DNA of 64,000 bases from Rutidosis leptorrhynchoides (lineage: Eukaryota > Streptophyta > Magnoliopsida > Asterales > Asteraceae), in NCBI RefSeq assembly GCF_046630445.1, contig NC_092338.1, forward strand, positions 340,093,001 to 340,157,000, given 5' to 3'. The translations under genes and the position numbers were made by a program. Positions 1 to 8,623 of this stretch are shown here, in pieces. Each line of letters starts with the position of its first letter. The first letter of the stretch is position 1. The notes under the pieces were generated by a model. The model was not told the origin of the DNA, did not search any database, and was given only the letters and a program-made list of their open reading frames with translations.

Positions 1-204
1 GTTGTGTTTGTGTATATCATCGAGCGAGACGGTCGTTGTACTAACGAGTCGATGCGGCATGTGTGCGTAATAAGAACTTGCAAACCTTATTACGGGTGCA
101 AATCGTGTCTAACAAGTGATGTACGATGAGTGTTTAGCAAGATGGGGCTGTGTCGTGCGTACGGTTTTACACGTTCGTGGACTAATCGTTTTGCATTCTT
201 TAGA

Positions 205-1146
205 ATGGCGACGCGAAACGAGATCGAGACGAATGACGAGGAGTTTAATACTAGAGTTGCGGCCGCCGTTGCGGAGCAAATGGGTGCGTTAGAAGAAAGA
301 ATGGAAAGGAGGTATTCCGAACTTCAAAGTAGTGGTGAAATGGAGCGTTATCTTAAGAGCTTCATGAGGACTAAACCCCCGATGTATGACGGGAAACCGG
401 ATCCTTTGATAAGCACAACTTGGATTTCGGACGTCGAAGGGTGTTTTCGTACTATTGATTGCCCTCCCGAGAGGAAGACGAGACTCGCTACGAGTTTGTT
501 GCGGGGTAGGGCAAGGGATTGGTTGGATGGTAAGATTGATCTTGTCGGTGGTGAGACGTTTATGGCCTTATCATGGGACGAGTTTAAGGAAGAATTCTTT
601 GAGGAGTTCCGGACTTCGGCCGATTTGTGGGAATTGCGTAATGAGTTGCGAAATTTGCGACAAGGATCTATGGATTTGAGTACTCTTAAGACGACCTTTA
701 TGGCGAAGGCTCGTTTTTGTCCGGAGTATTTGGGGAATGATCGTTTGTTAATGGGGGATTTCTATCGGACCTTGAATGATGACTTGAAGGGTAAGATTAG
801 TCGGGGTCAAGCGAAATCGTTTTCGGAATTATTCGACTTGGCTAGAGGTTTCGAGTCGTATTCACGATCGAAGAGGGGTGAATCTTCAAGTGAGAGAAGA
901 GTTGTTTCTTATGGTGCTCCGAGTAAGAGGACTAAGGGTCCGAGTGTGAGCACGGGTGGTACGCGAACGGGTATATCGGATTCTAGTACGGCTAGATGTT
1001 ACAATTGTGGCGTAAGGGGTCACAAGTCTTGGGAATGTTCGGTACCAAAGGGTGGTAGTATGGTGTGCTTCAATTGCCAAAAGGAAGGACATCGTAAGTC
1101 GGAATGTCCCAAGTTAGCGGGGACGGGTGCGGCCAGGAGACGTTAA
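205..1146 (+). CDS. gag: Ty3/gypsy Gag protein
   Basis: A 313-residue Gag. The first ATG giving a typical start (MATRNEIET) is at 205; an in-frame ATG at 142 is also open. Residues about 60-220 form the retrotransposon Gag capsid domain (RGRARDWLDGK, then a WDEFKEEFFEEF helix). A basic Ser/Arg-rich linker follows. Two CCHC zinc knuckles end the protein, C265-C268-H273-C278 and C288-C291-H296-C301, both CX2CX4HX4C, which bind nucleic acid in the virus-like particle. The frame has no lesions, yet no pol follows, so selection for Gag alone (supplying particles, or helping RNA packaging) is plausible. Family assignment is firm; continued function is inference. Confidence 0.88.
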   Translation: MATRNEIETNDEEFNTRVAAAVAEQMGALEERMERRYSELQSSGEMERYLKSFMRTKPPMYDGKPDPLISTTWISDVEGCFRTIDCPPERKTRLATSLLRGRARDWLDGKIDLVGGETFMALSWDEFKEEFFEEFRTSADLWELRNELRNLRQGSMDLSTLKTTFMAKARFCPEYLGNDRLLMGDFYRTLNDDLKGKISRGQAKSFSELFDLARGFESYSRSKRGESSSERRVVSYGAPSKRTKGPSVSTGGTRTGISDSSTARCYNCGVRGHKSWECSVPKGGSMVCFNCQKEGHRKSECPKLAGTGAARRR

Positions 1147-2123
1147 GGTACGTTTAATTTTGATAAATATGTCTTTTGATTATTTATTAAATGCCGTTTG
1201 AGTTTGAGCTGCGTGCCTTTGTTGTGCATGTTATGCTACGGGTGACGTTCCTAATGGAAGTACCCTGTGTTGATGTTTGATTGACGGGCGAAGGGCATAA
1301 GACTTGGCGTAACCAAGCATTCCTTAGTATTTGGGAAACGTTCCTACCAAGCCACGGAAATGGTTTTGGTGTTTGGTGGTTAAGCGCGTGTTCGCTTTGA
1401 TGTTGAAGTGACGAATCATGAGGTTCGTCGGTTGGTTGGAACCCTTGAGATCGAGTGTTTTAAATCTCGATGGGTGTTGGTAATGGAGTCTTTATGACGC
1501 GACATTAGGTGCCTCTTTTATACCTACTAGCGTGGTGTTCGACTCCGATTGTGTTGCGGTACACTTTTCGTTCAAAGTGTTTAAGGGTTGGTTAAAATCC
1601 TTCGTGTGCTCAAGGTTGGAGCAAGATGTGGTAATGGGTCGTGCGAACCCAATTATTGGTAAAGTCTACCTTTGGTAGCATTGTACGAGTGTACGAGATG
1701 CGGTTATGGAACGTAATTCTAAGTGGGGGAGTTACACTCCCGCACGAGGAAGTTTTAGTGTGAGATTTCGGATGATGCTATTGGTAGATCCGGAAAATGT
1801 TGTCGAGACCTGGTTGGGTCGATTTGTGATAGAGTACAATTTCGGATAAATTGTACTTATGGTTTGGATTTGAATCATCACCGAGGTGGTAACGTGGTAA
1901 ATCTCATTGAGAGATAATGGACGTGTTTGACGAGCAAGGTGAAATCCTCCGGTTAAGGGAGGTGTGTGTCGGGTTCTCTTGTGGAGAATTATTGTTTGGT
2001 ACCTATGTTTGGTATAGGTGGTTCTTGCTTGATTATGGATGGTTAGTGTTCCGCTAGGGTTCACTATAGTGTAGCAGAGCGCGATGTTGCATTACTCGTT
2101 GTTTGAGGCCGAAAGTGCGTATG

Positions 2124-2361
2124 TGATCGATGAAGCATGATCTTCGGGTCCGCTGACTTCATCGTGGTGTTGATGATTAATGAAGCATGATCTTTAGGGT
2201 CCGCTGACTTCATTATGGTATGGTTGATCGGTGGAGCATGATCTTCGGGTCCGCTGACTTCATCGTGGTGTTGAGATCGGTGAAGCATGATCTTCGGGTC
2301 CGCTGACTTCATCCGGTGTTGAGATTGGTGAAGCATGATCTTCGGGTCCGCTGACTTCATC
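2124..2361 (+). repeat. Five-copy tandem repeat with closing stem and UUCG-type loop
   Basis: Five units of about 45-57 bp. Each contains a core with GATC-TTCG-GGTC, followed by CGCTGA. Each core is enclosed by a stem that varies between copies: GATGAAG/CTTCATC, AATGAAG/CTTCATT, then GGTGGAG or GGTGAAG against CTTCATC using G-T wobble pairs. The inner segment folds as a four-pair stem with a C(UUCG)G tetraloop in RNA, one of the most stable known; the second copy has TTTAG in the loop. Confidence 0.8.
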
Positions 2362-2367
2362 ATGGTT

Positions 2368-2743
2368 GTGAATCGCGTGTGGTTTTGGATTCACGATGAC
2401 GCGTGTAGTTCGGTCATCTTATTGGAATGAATCTCGTGTAGTTCGGATTCATGGTGACTCGTGTAGTTCGGTCATCTTATTGAGGTAGTAATCTCGTGTG
2501 GTTTCGGATTACTAAGGCTCGTGTAGTTCGGCCAACCTCGATGTTGTGGAAGTGAATCTCGTGTAGTTCGGATTCACAAATGACTCGTGTAGTTCGGTCA
2601 TTCCTCCGGGATAGTGACTCTCGTGTAGTTCGGATTCACTATGGCGCGTGTAGTTCGGCCATTCCCGATTGTTGTTGTGGTGAAGGTAGTGAGTCGCGTG
2701 TAGTTCGGATTCACTAAGGCGCGTGTGTTTTCGGCCAGCCTTC
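2368..2743 (+). repeat. Array of paired hairpins with constant loop and covarying stems
   Basis: About twelve consecutive hairpins share the loop (T/G)CGTGTAGTTCG or a close variant. Their stems differ but stay complementary: GTGAATC/GATTCAC (2368-2394), GATGAC/GTCATC (2395-2418), ATGAATC/GATTCAT (2427-2452), GGTGAC/GTCATC with a wobble (2453-2476), TAGTAATC/GATTACTA (2486-2514), GGC/GCC (2516-2533), ATGAC/GTCAT (2580-2601), ATGGC/GCCAT (2641-2662) and TAGTGAGTC/GATTCACTA (2687-2716). Several pairs are closed by an outer stem, GAGGT/ACCTC, GGGA/TCCC or GAAGG/CCTTC, giving a Y-shaped three-way junction. Confidence 0.85.
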
Positions 2744-2866
2744 GTATGTTGTGTGATCCGTCGGTTGTTTTATACACCGATGGTGGGGTCGTAAGGACCG
2801 GGATGTTTGATCTATCGGTTGTTTGATACACCGATGGTGGGGTCGTGAGGACCATGTTGTGTGATT
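2744..2866 (+). repeat. Two-copy repeat, each with two hairpins
   Basis: Two units of about 60 bp. Each holds TCGGT/ACCGA around a TGTTT(T/G)ATAC loop, extended to ATCGGT/ACCGAT in the second copy. Each then has GGTC/GACC around the loops GTAAG and GTGAG. The unit is unrelated in sequence to the two arrays before it but has the same style of short stem and conserved loop. Confidence 0.75.
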
Positions 2867-3386
2867 AGTGATGCGATAGCCGTGTTTCGCTCACATGTTG
2901 TTACGGGTGTGACTAGAGTCGATTTTGTACACCTTTGGATTTAGCGTTGCCATAGTCGGTTGGGCGCTATCGGTTCTAGCCGTTGGATTATATGTTACGG
3001 TAGTTGCGTATTGGTCGTATTGCGCACTACAAAGGATGTATTGTGATTGGTGCTATCCGTAAGGATTCGTTTGGATCGGTCTTCATCGGTTCGGGTTGTT
3101 GACCTTAGGTTGGGACTTGGGTGCTTTTAGCGTTGTACTCGGTAATAGTACGCTAAGGGATTTATATCTCGGTACGAGATTGGTTGAGTTTTCCCGATGT
3201 TAGGGAAGGAGCATGGTTTTAGTGCTCGGATTGTGGATTTGAGAAAATCGCGGATGACGATTTTAGTGTTAAAGGTGCTTCAATGAGAATAGTTGCCTAG
3301 GAAAGTCGGGTTGGAACTTATGTTTAGGACCGTAAGTGGGGTCCGTTTGGTTAAGTGACGAGGATCACGAGGACGTGATCGAGTTT

Positions 3387-3400
3387 AAGTGGGGGAGAGT
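3387..3400 (+). promoter_or_regulatory. Polypurine tract of element 1
   Basis: The purine-rich run AAGTGGGGGAGAGT directly abuts the LTR start TGTAAGACCC at 3401. This is the expected site of plus-strand DNA priming in LTR retrotransposons, and it fixes the element's orientation as plus. Confidence 0.88.
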
Positions 3401-3510
3401 TGTAAGACCCAAATATTTATCTTGCATACTCGTGTACTTATAACATTCGAGATTGGGTTTCGTTGGCTATTTATATAAAGTTTAAATGAAAAAGAATCTG
3501 TTTCAGAGAG

Positions 3511-3546
3511 GTCGCGCGCCGCGCGGGGTAGGGGCGCGCCGCGCCG
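3511..3546 (+). repeat. Twin GC-rich (GGCGCGCC-type) motifs near LTR start
   Basis: Two GCGCGCCGCG-type blocks lie 110 bp into the LTR, the second a perfect GGCGCGCC (3533-3540). The surrounding sequence is AT-rich, so the composition stands out. A TATA-like sequence lies about 35 bp upstream rather than downstream. Confidence 0.65.
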
Positions 3547-4564
3547 TTTGCTGCTGACAGAATCCCTTGTTTTTAATTGGCTTAAATGAAGGGCAAATGG
3601 GTAATTTCACTTGAGGCCGGATTTGTGAGGCTTATGAGCTAGTTTGGATCAGTTTTGGATCCCATTCACATCCACTCATCATCTTCATCCATTTTTAGAG
3701 AGGGAGTAAGAGTTTAGAGAGAGATTGGAGGTTTTGGTGAGGAAGAAGCTCGAATCGTGCAAAGTCTCGGGTTTTAAAGTTGTTCCTTTCGTTCTCGGCT
3801 ACACGGTGATAGTATTGGTAAGCTCAAACTCCGAATTTCAATTATCTAATTTGATATTCAAGTTAGGGTTTTGAGTTAATTAGTTGTAAAACCCTTTTAT
3901 GTGATGAAATGGGTTTAGTGAAGCTAGTAATCGGGTTGTTGTTAATTGTTGGTGGATTTTGGGTTTGGTGAACTAATTGTCCATGTTTAGAACTTTAATT
4001 TGAGTTTAATCACTTAAGTTAGTGATTATGGAAGTGTTGAAACCCATTTAGGGTATTTGGTTGACTAACTTTGACTTTGGGTCAAATTAGGGTTTCGTGG
4101 TGATTATGACCCAATTGGCGATTTAATGAAGTTTATAAACTTAAAATGGATTAAGTTGAAGTATAAAACCGAGTTAAATGTGTTTTGGTGTCAAAACTTG
4201 CAAAGAATGAGATTTTGACCTTTATGGGTCAAAATTAGGGTTTAAGTGTCAAAATGGGTATGACACGTGTTTAACACTTGTGTTCGGGTTTAATTGGCAT
4301 ATTAGGACCATTCTCACTTGTGTTAGTGACTATTGGTTAGTTTGGGCACGGTTTGTGCTTGGAAGTGCATTTGGGTCGAAATTGAACTTAGTGACGAATT
4401 GGGTTGATTTGTAAATCCACTCTAAGTGTATTGTTGTAATTGTGATAATGGAATAGGTATTTTCCATTGGCGAGTTGCGGATTACTTGGAAGCTTTCTTC
4501 AAGACTTCAAGGTGAGTGATATTATCCTATGTACATATGTATGTGTAGGATGGGTGCGGGTCGG

Positions 4565-5030
4565 GTGAAGTGAATCTCGGCTATAGAGCTCACTTCACGT
4601 GTAGGTGGACTTGATGGACTTTTGTATAAGTCCAATTGGCACGGTTGTGCGTTTTTGGTTGACCATCTTTGGCGAAGTACACGTTCGTGTGTACATTATC
4701 ACACGTGATTGTGATTTGGATGTTGTGGCCCCGATGTGGTGGATTATATAATCCCGTGACCGTGGGTTTGAGTTGGAGAAGTGAATCGCGTGTGGTTTCG
4801 GATTCACGATGACGCGTGTAGTTTCGGTCATCTTATCGAATGAATCTCGTGTAGTTCGGATTCATGGTGACTCGTGTAGTTCGGTCATCTTATTGAGGTA
4901 GTAATCTCGTGTGGTTTCGGATTACTAAGGCTCGTGTAGTTCGGCCAACCTCGATGTTGTGAAGATAGTAATCTCGTGTGGTTTCGGATTACTAAGGCTC
5001 GTGTAGTTCGGCCAATCTTCATTGTGGTAT
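4565..5030 (+). repeat. Hairpin array inside the LTR of element 1
   Basis: The segment 4791-4952 closely repeats 2368-2539 of the interior, with the same constant-loop hairpins. A further pair at 4960-5021 is closed by TGAAGAT/ATCTTCA, whereas the neighbouring pair (4895-4952) is closed by GAGGT/ACCTC. The lead-in also has perfect inverted repeats: GTGAAGTGA/TCACTTCAC (4565-4598), TGGACTT/AAGTCCA (4615-4634), GTACAC/GTGTAC around GTTCGT (4677-4694) and the palindrome GGATTATATAATCC (4741-4754). TAGCTA/TAGCTA with inner ACCC/GGGT follows near 5105-5128. Confidence 0.82.
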
Positions 5031-5674
5031 TTGGTTCTCGGTATTGGGTTAAGGTGTTAACCTTGTTCGTTTATATTGTTATATATTAATGTATTGTTGT
5101 GTTGTAGCTAACCCTCCGGGTGTAGCTATTTGGCGTTGTTCACATCGTCGTTGGTGAACTTATATTGTTATTGTATCTTTAGCTCGTTGCTTAGAGATCG
5201 TACGGTATGCTTAGTGTAGTGCCTTATATGGATGCCTCGGTATGCGGTATTTGTTATTTTGTGGCGTGTCCATTTTATACATATATATGTATGTAGTATA
5301 TTATCATTCACTAAGCATTAGCTTACCCTCTCGTTGTTGACTCTTTTTATAGATTGCATGCGGATGGTGGCTCGGGTAAGCGCGAGGATTAGAGGGCTTG
5401 CATAGTTTGCGTAGAAGGCTTGCTTTTGGATTTATTAGGATTGGGTAGCGTGTCCCCAATCGCCATGCTCGGCTTTGTTTTGTATTAAAAGTCTTATGGT
5501 CGAAAATTGTATTTTGGTACTTAAGGGGTAATTTGGGTCAATGTGGGCCCCGCTTCATAAATTTGATTTTATTAATTAAACGTGCTAGTTTTTCATATAT
5601 GAAGTCATGGTTAAAAGCGTTTGAGCTAAATGTGTCGGGAACTAGTCAAACATTTTCATTAAATTGACTTCCGG

Positions 5675-5731
5675 GGACAGCGGGCTGTCCAGGTGGTTTG
5701 GCGCGCCGCGCGGCCACCTGGCGCGCCGCGC
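5675..5731 (+). repeat. Strong inverted repeats and twin GGCGCGCC near LTR end
   Basis: GGACAG/CTGTCC (5675-5690, four-base loop) is followed directly by AGGTGG/CCACCT (5691-5719), which encloses a GGCGCGCC palindrome (5700-5707). A second GGCGCGCC lies at 5720-5727. The block sits about 80-130 bp before the LTR end and would be highly structured in the transcript leader. Confidence 0.65.
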
Positions 5732-5807
5732 AGATGACCTGCACCAGAAAATTTTTTTTTGTTTGAAATTTCGTCGAGTTTGGTCGGTTACGGTTTGGGT
5801 TGTTACA

Positions 5808-7726
5808 CATACACGGTTTGTAATTTATGTGTTGTTATCGGGCTTTATATTCTCCCTTATATTTCGAAGCTCTATGCTTTTGTTTTCTCTTCCCGACTTC
5901 AAGTCAAGCGAATAATGGTCCAGAATTCGTAAATATAGAAGTTCGAATGATTATAATGTTCTAGGCAAGAAGGAATGTGATAGCTCAATTTGATTTCCAA
6001 ACTTATCAAAATCACTAAGGATAGAACTATCAAGAATATGCTTTCTTGATATGTTCAGAAGTTAAGCAGAATGACAGAATTATGCAACATGGCACATGAT
6101 GACATTATGATCTGTGAATCATCACGTTCCATTAGAAACTCAGCATGACTTACTGTAATATAATCACGTTGGCCAAGCGTCATTATATTATACTAACCCA
6201 TGCTTCAATTCCCAACACTTCTCCACTATTCATTCATAGTTTATACTTAGATTTTACAGTAGTTTCTAATATAATGGAATACAGATAGCACGGCAAGGTA
6301 TATAATTTCGGACGAGAATATTTATGAAAATATCTTCAGAAATATCGAAGATATTTATGATGATATTTTGGAATTTCTAATTTCGAAGGTTGATGAAGAA
6401 AAATTTTCCGTAAGATTTTAACATGACCTCGGAGTAAGATATTCTCTAAAGATTTCATCGGATCCCGAATTACCTGGATTCTTTGAATATAGGGTTTGGT
6501 CCTTGTATTTGTCCTTGGTCTCCTTCGTGATTAGCTCAATCCGTTTTTCAGTACCAAATTTTCTATCGAGCGTTCCATTCTTTGTTATCAAATTTTGGCC
6601 ATTAAGGCAATCTACAACATGCTACTTCGTCAGCATTTTCAAATTTCACGGATCTGGATCATCGGTTATCAAACCGAGGGTCTTCAAGAATATCGAAGAG
6701 TTTGAACGGAGATGGTAATTGTCAAGATACAAAAGATTGTTTAAGATGAAATCAAGTGGCAAACTTGAAGAATTATTTAGTTTCATATGTTATAATCAGT
6801 ATTTTAATTCATTTTAATTGTCCAATATTATTTGCCCACAATCTATAGTCCACATTTAACAGTCCAATAGTTCGTACATAGTTTAATATATAACATTCGA
6901 ATTAATTAATACGTATCGTGACCCGTGTACCGGTCTCAGTATTGATCACAACTCAAAATATATATATATTTTGGAATCAACCTCAACCCTGTATAGCTAA
7001 CTCCGTCATTTGCATATAGAGTGTCTATGGTTGTTCCAAGATAAATATATAGATGGGTCAATATGATATGTCGAAACCTTGTATACGTGTCCCGTTATTT
7101 AAAGTGCGTAAAATAAATACAGAAATTAAATGACGATAAATAAAATTGCAAGAATGTAAATTGCGATAATTAAATTGCGATAAATAAAATGTAACCAGTT
7201 AGCTAGGAACAGTTAGCGTGGATTCTTAACAAAATTCTTTATAATTAATTTGTTTGTTTCTAACAAATTTTATTTCGTCCAATGTTTTCTTCATTATCCC
7301 ACTTGTTGGATTCTGATAGATCAAAACCCAAATATGAAATTGAATGAAAATGGTTATTCTGCGGTGTACAGATTCATATATCGGTGAATGTAAACAGGGT
7401 AATAGATGATCATTGAATCAGATTTGAAGAATGTACAGTGTAACTTATTAATGTGAAATCTAAATATTCCTCGGGTATTACCTACCCGTTAAAATATTTT
7501 CACCATTAACAGTTTGTACAAAAGAATTTTTAATTACAACCTTTATGAAAATATATATACATATATATTTTCTTCAGATGTAATCATGGATTTAATGAGT
7601 TAATATGATATTAACTCATCTGATTTACCATTAGAACAAGAATATATAATCTCTAAAATATTAGAGGTTACATAATCACTATGTCGAACTAAGATAAATG
7701 ATGTAGAACGTCATGTAGAACGATGA
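5808..7726 (-). other. Non-coding interior of element D
   Basis: I see no gene here. A 20-base block at about 7477-7496 (GGTATTACCTACCCGTTAA on plus) is shared with elements A and B. The segment about 6910-7100 matches, in reverse complement, about 59380-59580 of the solo LTR further right. Near 7085-7200 there are TTATCGCAATTTAATT-type motifs that resemble part of the Athila LTR (about 17270-17345). Confidence 0.6.
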
Positions 7727-8233
7727 TTATACTCGAGGTACAGAATGAAATGTCGAAGCTGGTGACGCGGATGTTGTTCTTGGTGGTACTAGTGCTGTTG
7801 ATGCTGAGGCTGGTGATGTTACTGGTGTTGATGATACTGCTAGTGCTTGCAAATTGTGTACCGTGCTCTCTAAAGTTAACACTCGAGCTCGGAGTTCTTT
7901 AACTTCTTCTACTAACCCTGGTTGGTTATCAGTGTGAGGTAGAGGTCGGATATCTTCTCTAGTTCCGTTAATGGTAGCCTCAAGACGAAAAATTCTTGCA
8001 AAAAGGGTATAAACGGTGTTGCGAACAGGTTCGCCGGTGAGCGAGTCAAGCACTCCGACGTTAGGTGGTAAGTTCAGCTCGTGATATGGAGTACCTTCTT
8101 CATTTCTCCATAGGGTAAGTATTTCGCGAACCCATCCCCACTTTCTAAAGAAATCACGGTAGTTGATCGGTTGGTGCGCTCCCGTCACGCTATCTTCGGA
8201 GTCAGAAGAACTTGGTCGATTCGTAGAGGCCAT
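7727..8233 (-). CDS. Extra 5' ORF of element D, unknown function
   Basis: An intact 168-codon frame on the minus strand, lying between the primer-binding site and the expected gag position. I do not recognise a family. It starts with an acidic serine stretch (SSSDSEDS), then has a tryptophan-containing segment (FFRKWGWVREILTLWRN). A probable coiled coil follows at residues about 106-135 (VEEVKELRARVLTLESTV), then a Ser/Thr/Pro-rich tail. Element A has an ORF at the same place that also begins with an acidic serine-rich segment but otherwise differs. Its start is the only ATG near the 5' end and it has no internal stops. A DNA-binding, particle-associated or silencing-related role cannot be chosen from sequence alone. 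Confidence 0.6.
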   Translation of the reverse strand: MASTNRPSSSDSEDSVTGAHQPINYRDFFRKWGWVREILTLWRNEEGTPYHELNLPPNVGVLDSLTGEPVRNTVYTLFARIFRLEATINGTREDIRPLPHTDNQPGLVEEVKELRARVLTLESTVHNLQALAVSSTPVTSPASASTALVPPRTTSASPASTFHSVPRV

Positions 8234-8523
8234 CGTACGCGATCACAGAAAAGATTTTTGGTATGAAAAGCTTAGTGACAGCAAATGATAGTTGGATGGT
8301 ATTCTCAATGCATAATATGCCTAGATATATATAGTACCAGGATCCCTTAAATTACGGAGAAATTTACGAAAGATATCAGGCAAAGTTTACCGTAATAGAT
8401 ACACTAAGATATAAATTTGTCTATACACTATCTATGCAATAAAGGCAGTAAGGCATGTCTAGACTTAGGAATGATTAGCAGGAAATTTTCCACTAGGAAT
8501 GATATACAATACTTATAATATAC

Positions 8524-8623
8524 AGCTATGGTCGAAGTCCAGACTCGCTAATGCATCCTAACAACTATCAGTTAGACACACTAATGCAAGACCTGGTTCG
8601 CTAGGACCAACGCTCTGATACCA
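8524..8623 (-). promoter_or_regulatory. Conserved leader block and primer-binding site of element D
   Basis: GCTCTGATACCA at 8612-8623 is the reverse complement of TGGTATCAGAGC, the standard initiator Met-tRNA primer site, two bases from the LTR. The next 90 bases are strongly conserved with 25464-25560 in element A although the LTRs and following ORFs differ. On the minus strand the block carries two direct repeats beginning TGCATTAG, about 29 bases apart. A packaging or dimerisation role is inference. Confidence 0.8.

Larger units (their letters stand above)
1147..3386 (+). other. Non-coding interior of element 1, rich in short hairpins
   Basis: No credible ORF exists here. Beside the arrays listed separately, many short perfect inverted repeats are visible. 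Examples are GACGAA/TTCGTC near 1412-1431, ACACTTT/AAAGTGT near 1562-1581, GTACAATTT/AAATTGTAC near 1836-1858, ACCTAT/ATAGGT near 2001-2019, ATCTCG/CGAGAT near 3165-3179 and GATCAC/GTGATC near 3365-3382. Outside the arrays the excess over chance is suggestive only: I estimate about three 6-bp stems per kb by chance with loops of 3-13 nt. Confidence 0.6.
1..5807 (+). mobile_element. Non-autonomous gag-only Ty3/gypsy retrotransposon (element 1), 3' part
   Basis: The visible parts in order are a Gag ORF (205-1146), a 2.2 kb internal region with no pol, a polypurine tract (3387-3400) and a 2.4 kb LTR (3401-5807). No protease, reverse transcriptase or integrase reading frame occurs between gag and the tract on either strand, so the element must borrow these from a relative. 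The 5' LTR lies outside the window. The non-coding interior and part of the LTR are built of hairpin-forming repeats. The base after the LTR starts CATAC, the likely right-hand target duplication, but the left copy is not visible. It appears inserted into the interior of element D. Confidence 0.8.
3401..5807 (+). repeat. 3' LTR of element 1
   Basis: The LTR is 2407 bp, starts TGTAAGACCC and ends TTGTTACA, with the TG...CA ends usual for LTRs. A TATA-like TATATAAAG lies near 3470-3478. GC-rich GGCGCGCC clusters occur 110 bp after its start and 80-110 bp before its end. The section 4565-5021 repeats the hairpin arrays of the internal region, so the structure is present in both genomic RNA ends and interior. 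Nothing in the LTR looks coding. Confidence 0.85.

Noticed and set aside
2368-2743. CRISPR-like array (repeats with short spacers)
   Set aside because: The constant part is the hairpin loop and the variable parts are complementary stems; the context is a plant retrotransposon with no cas genes.
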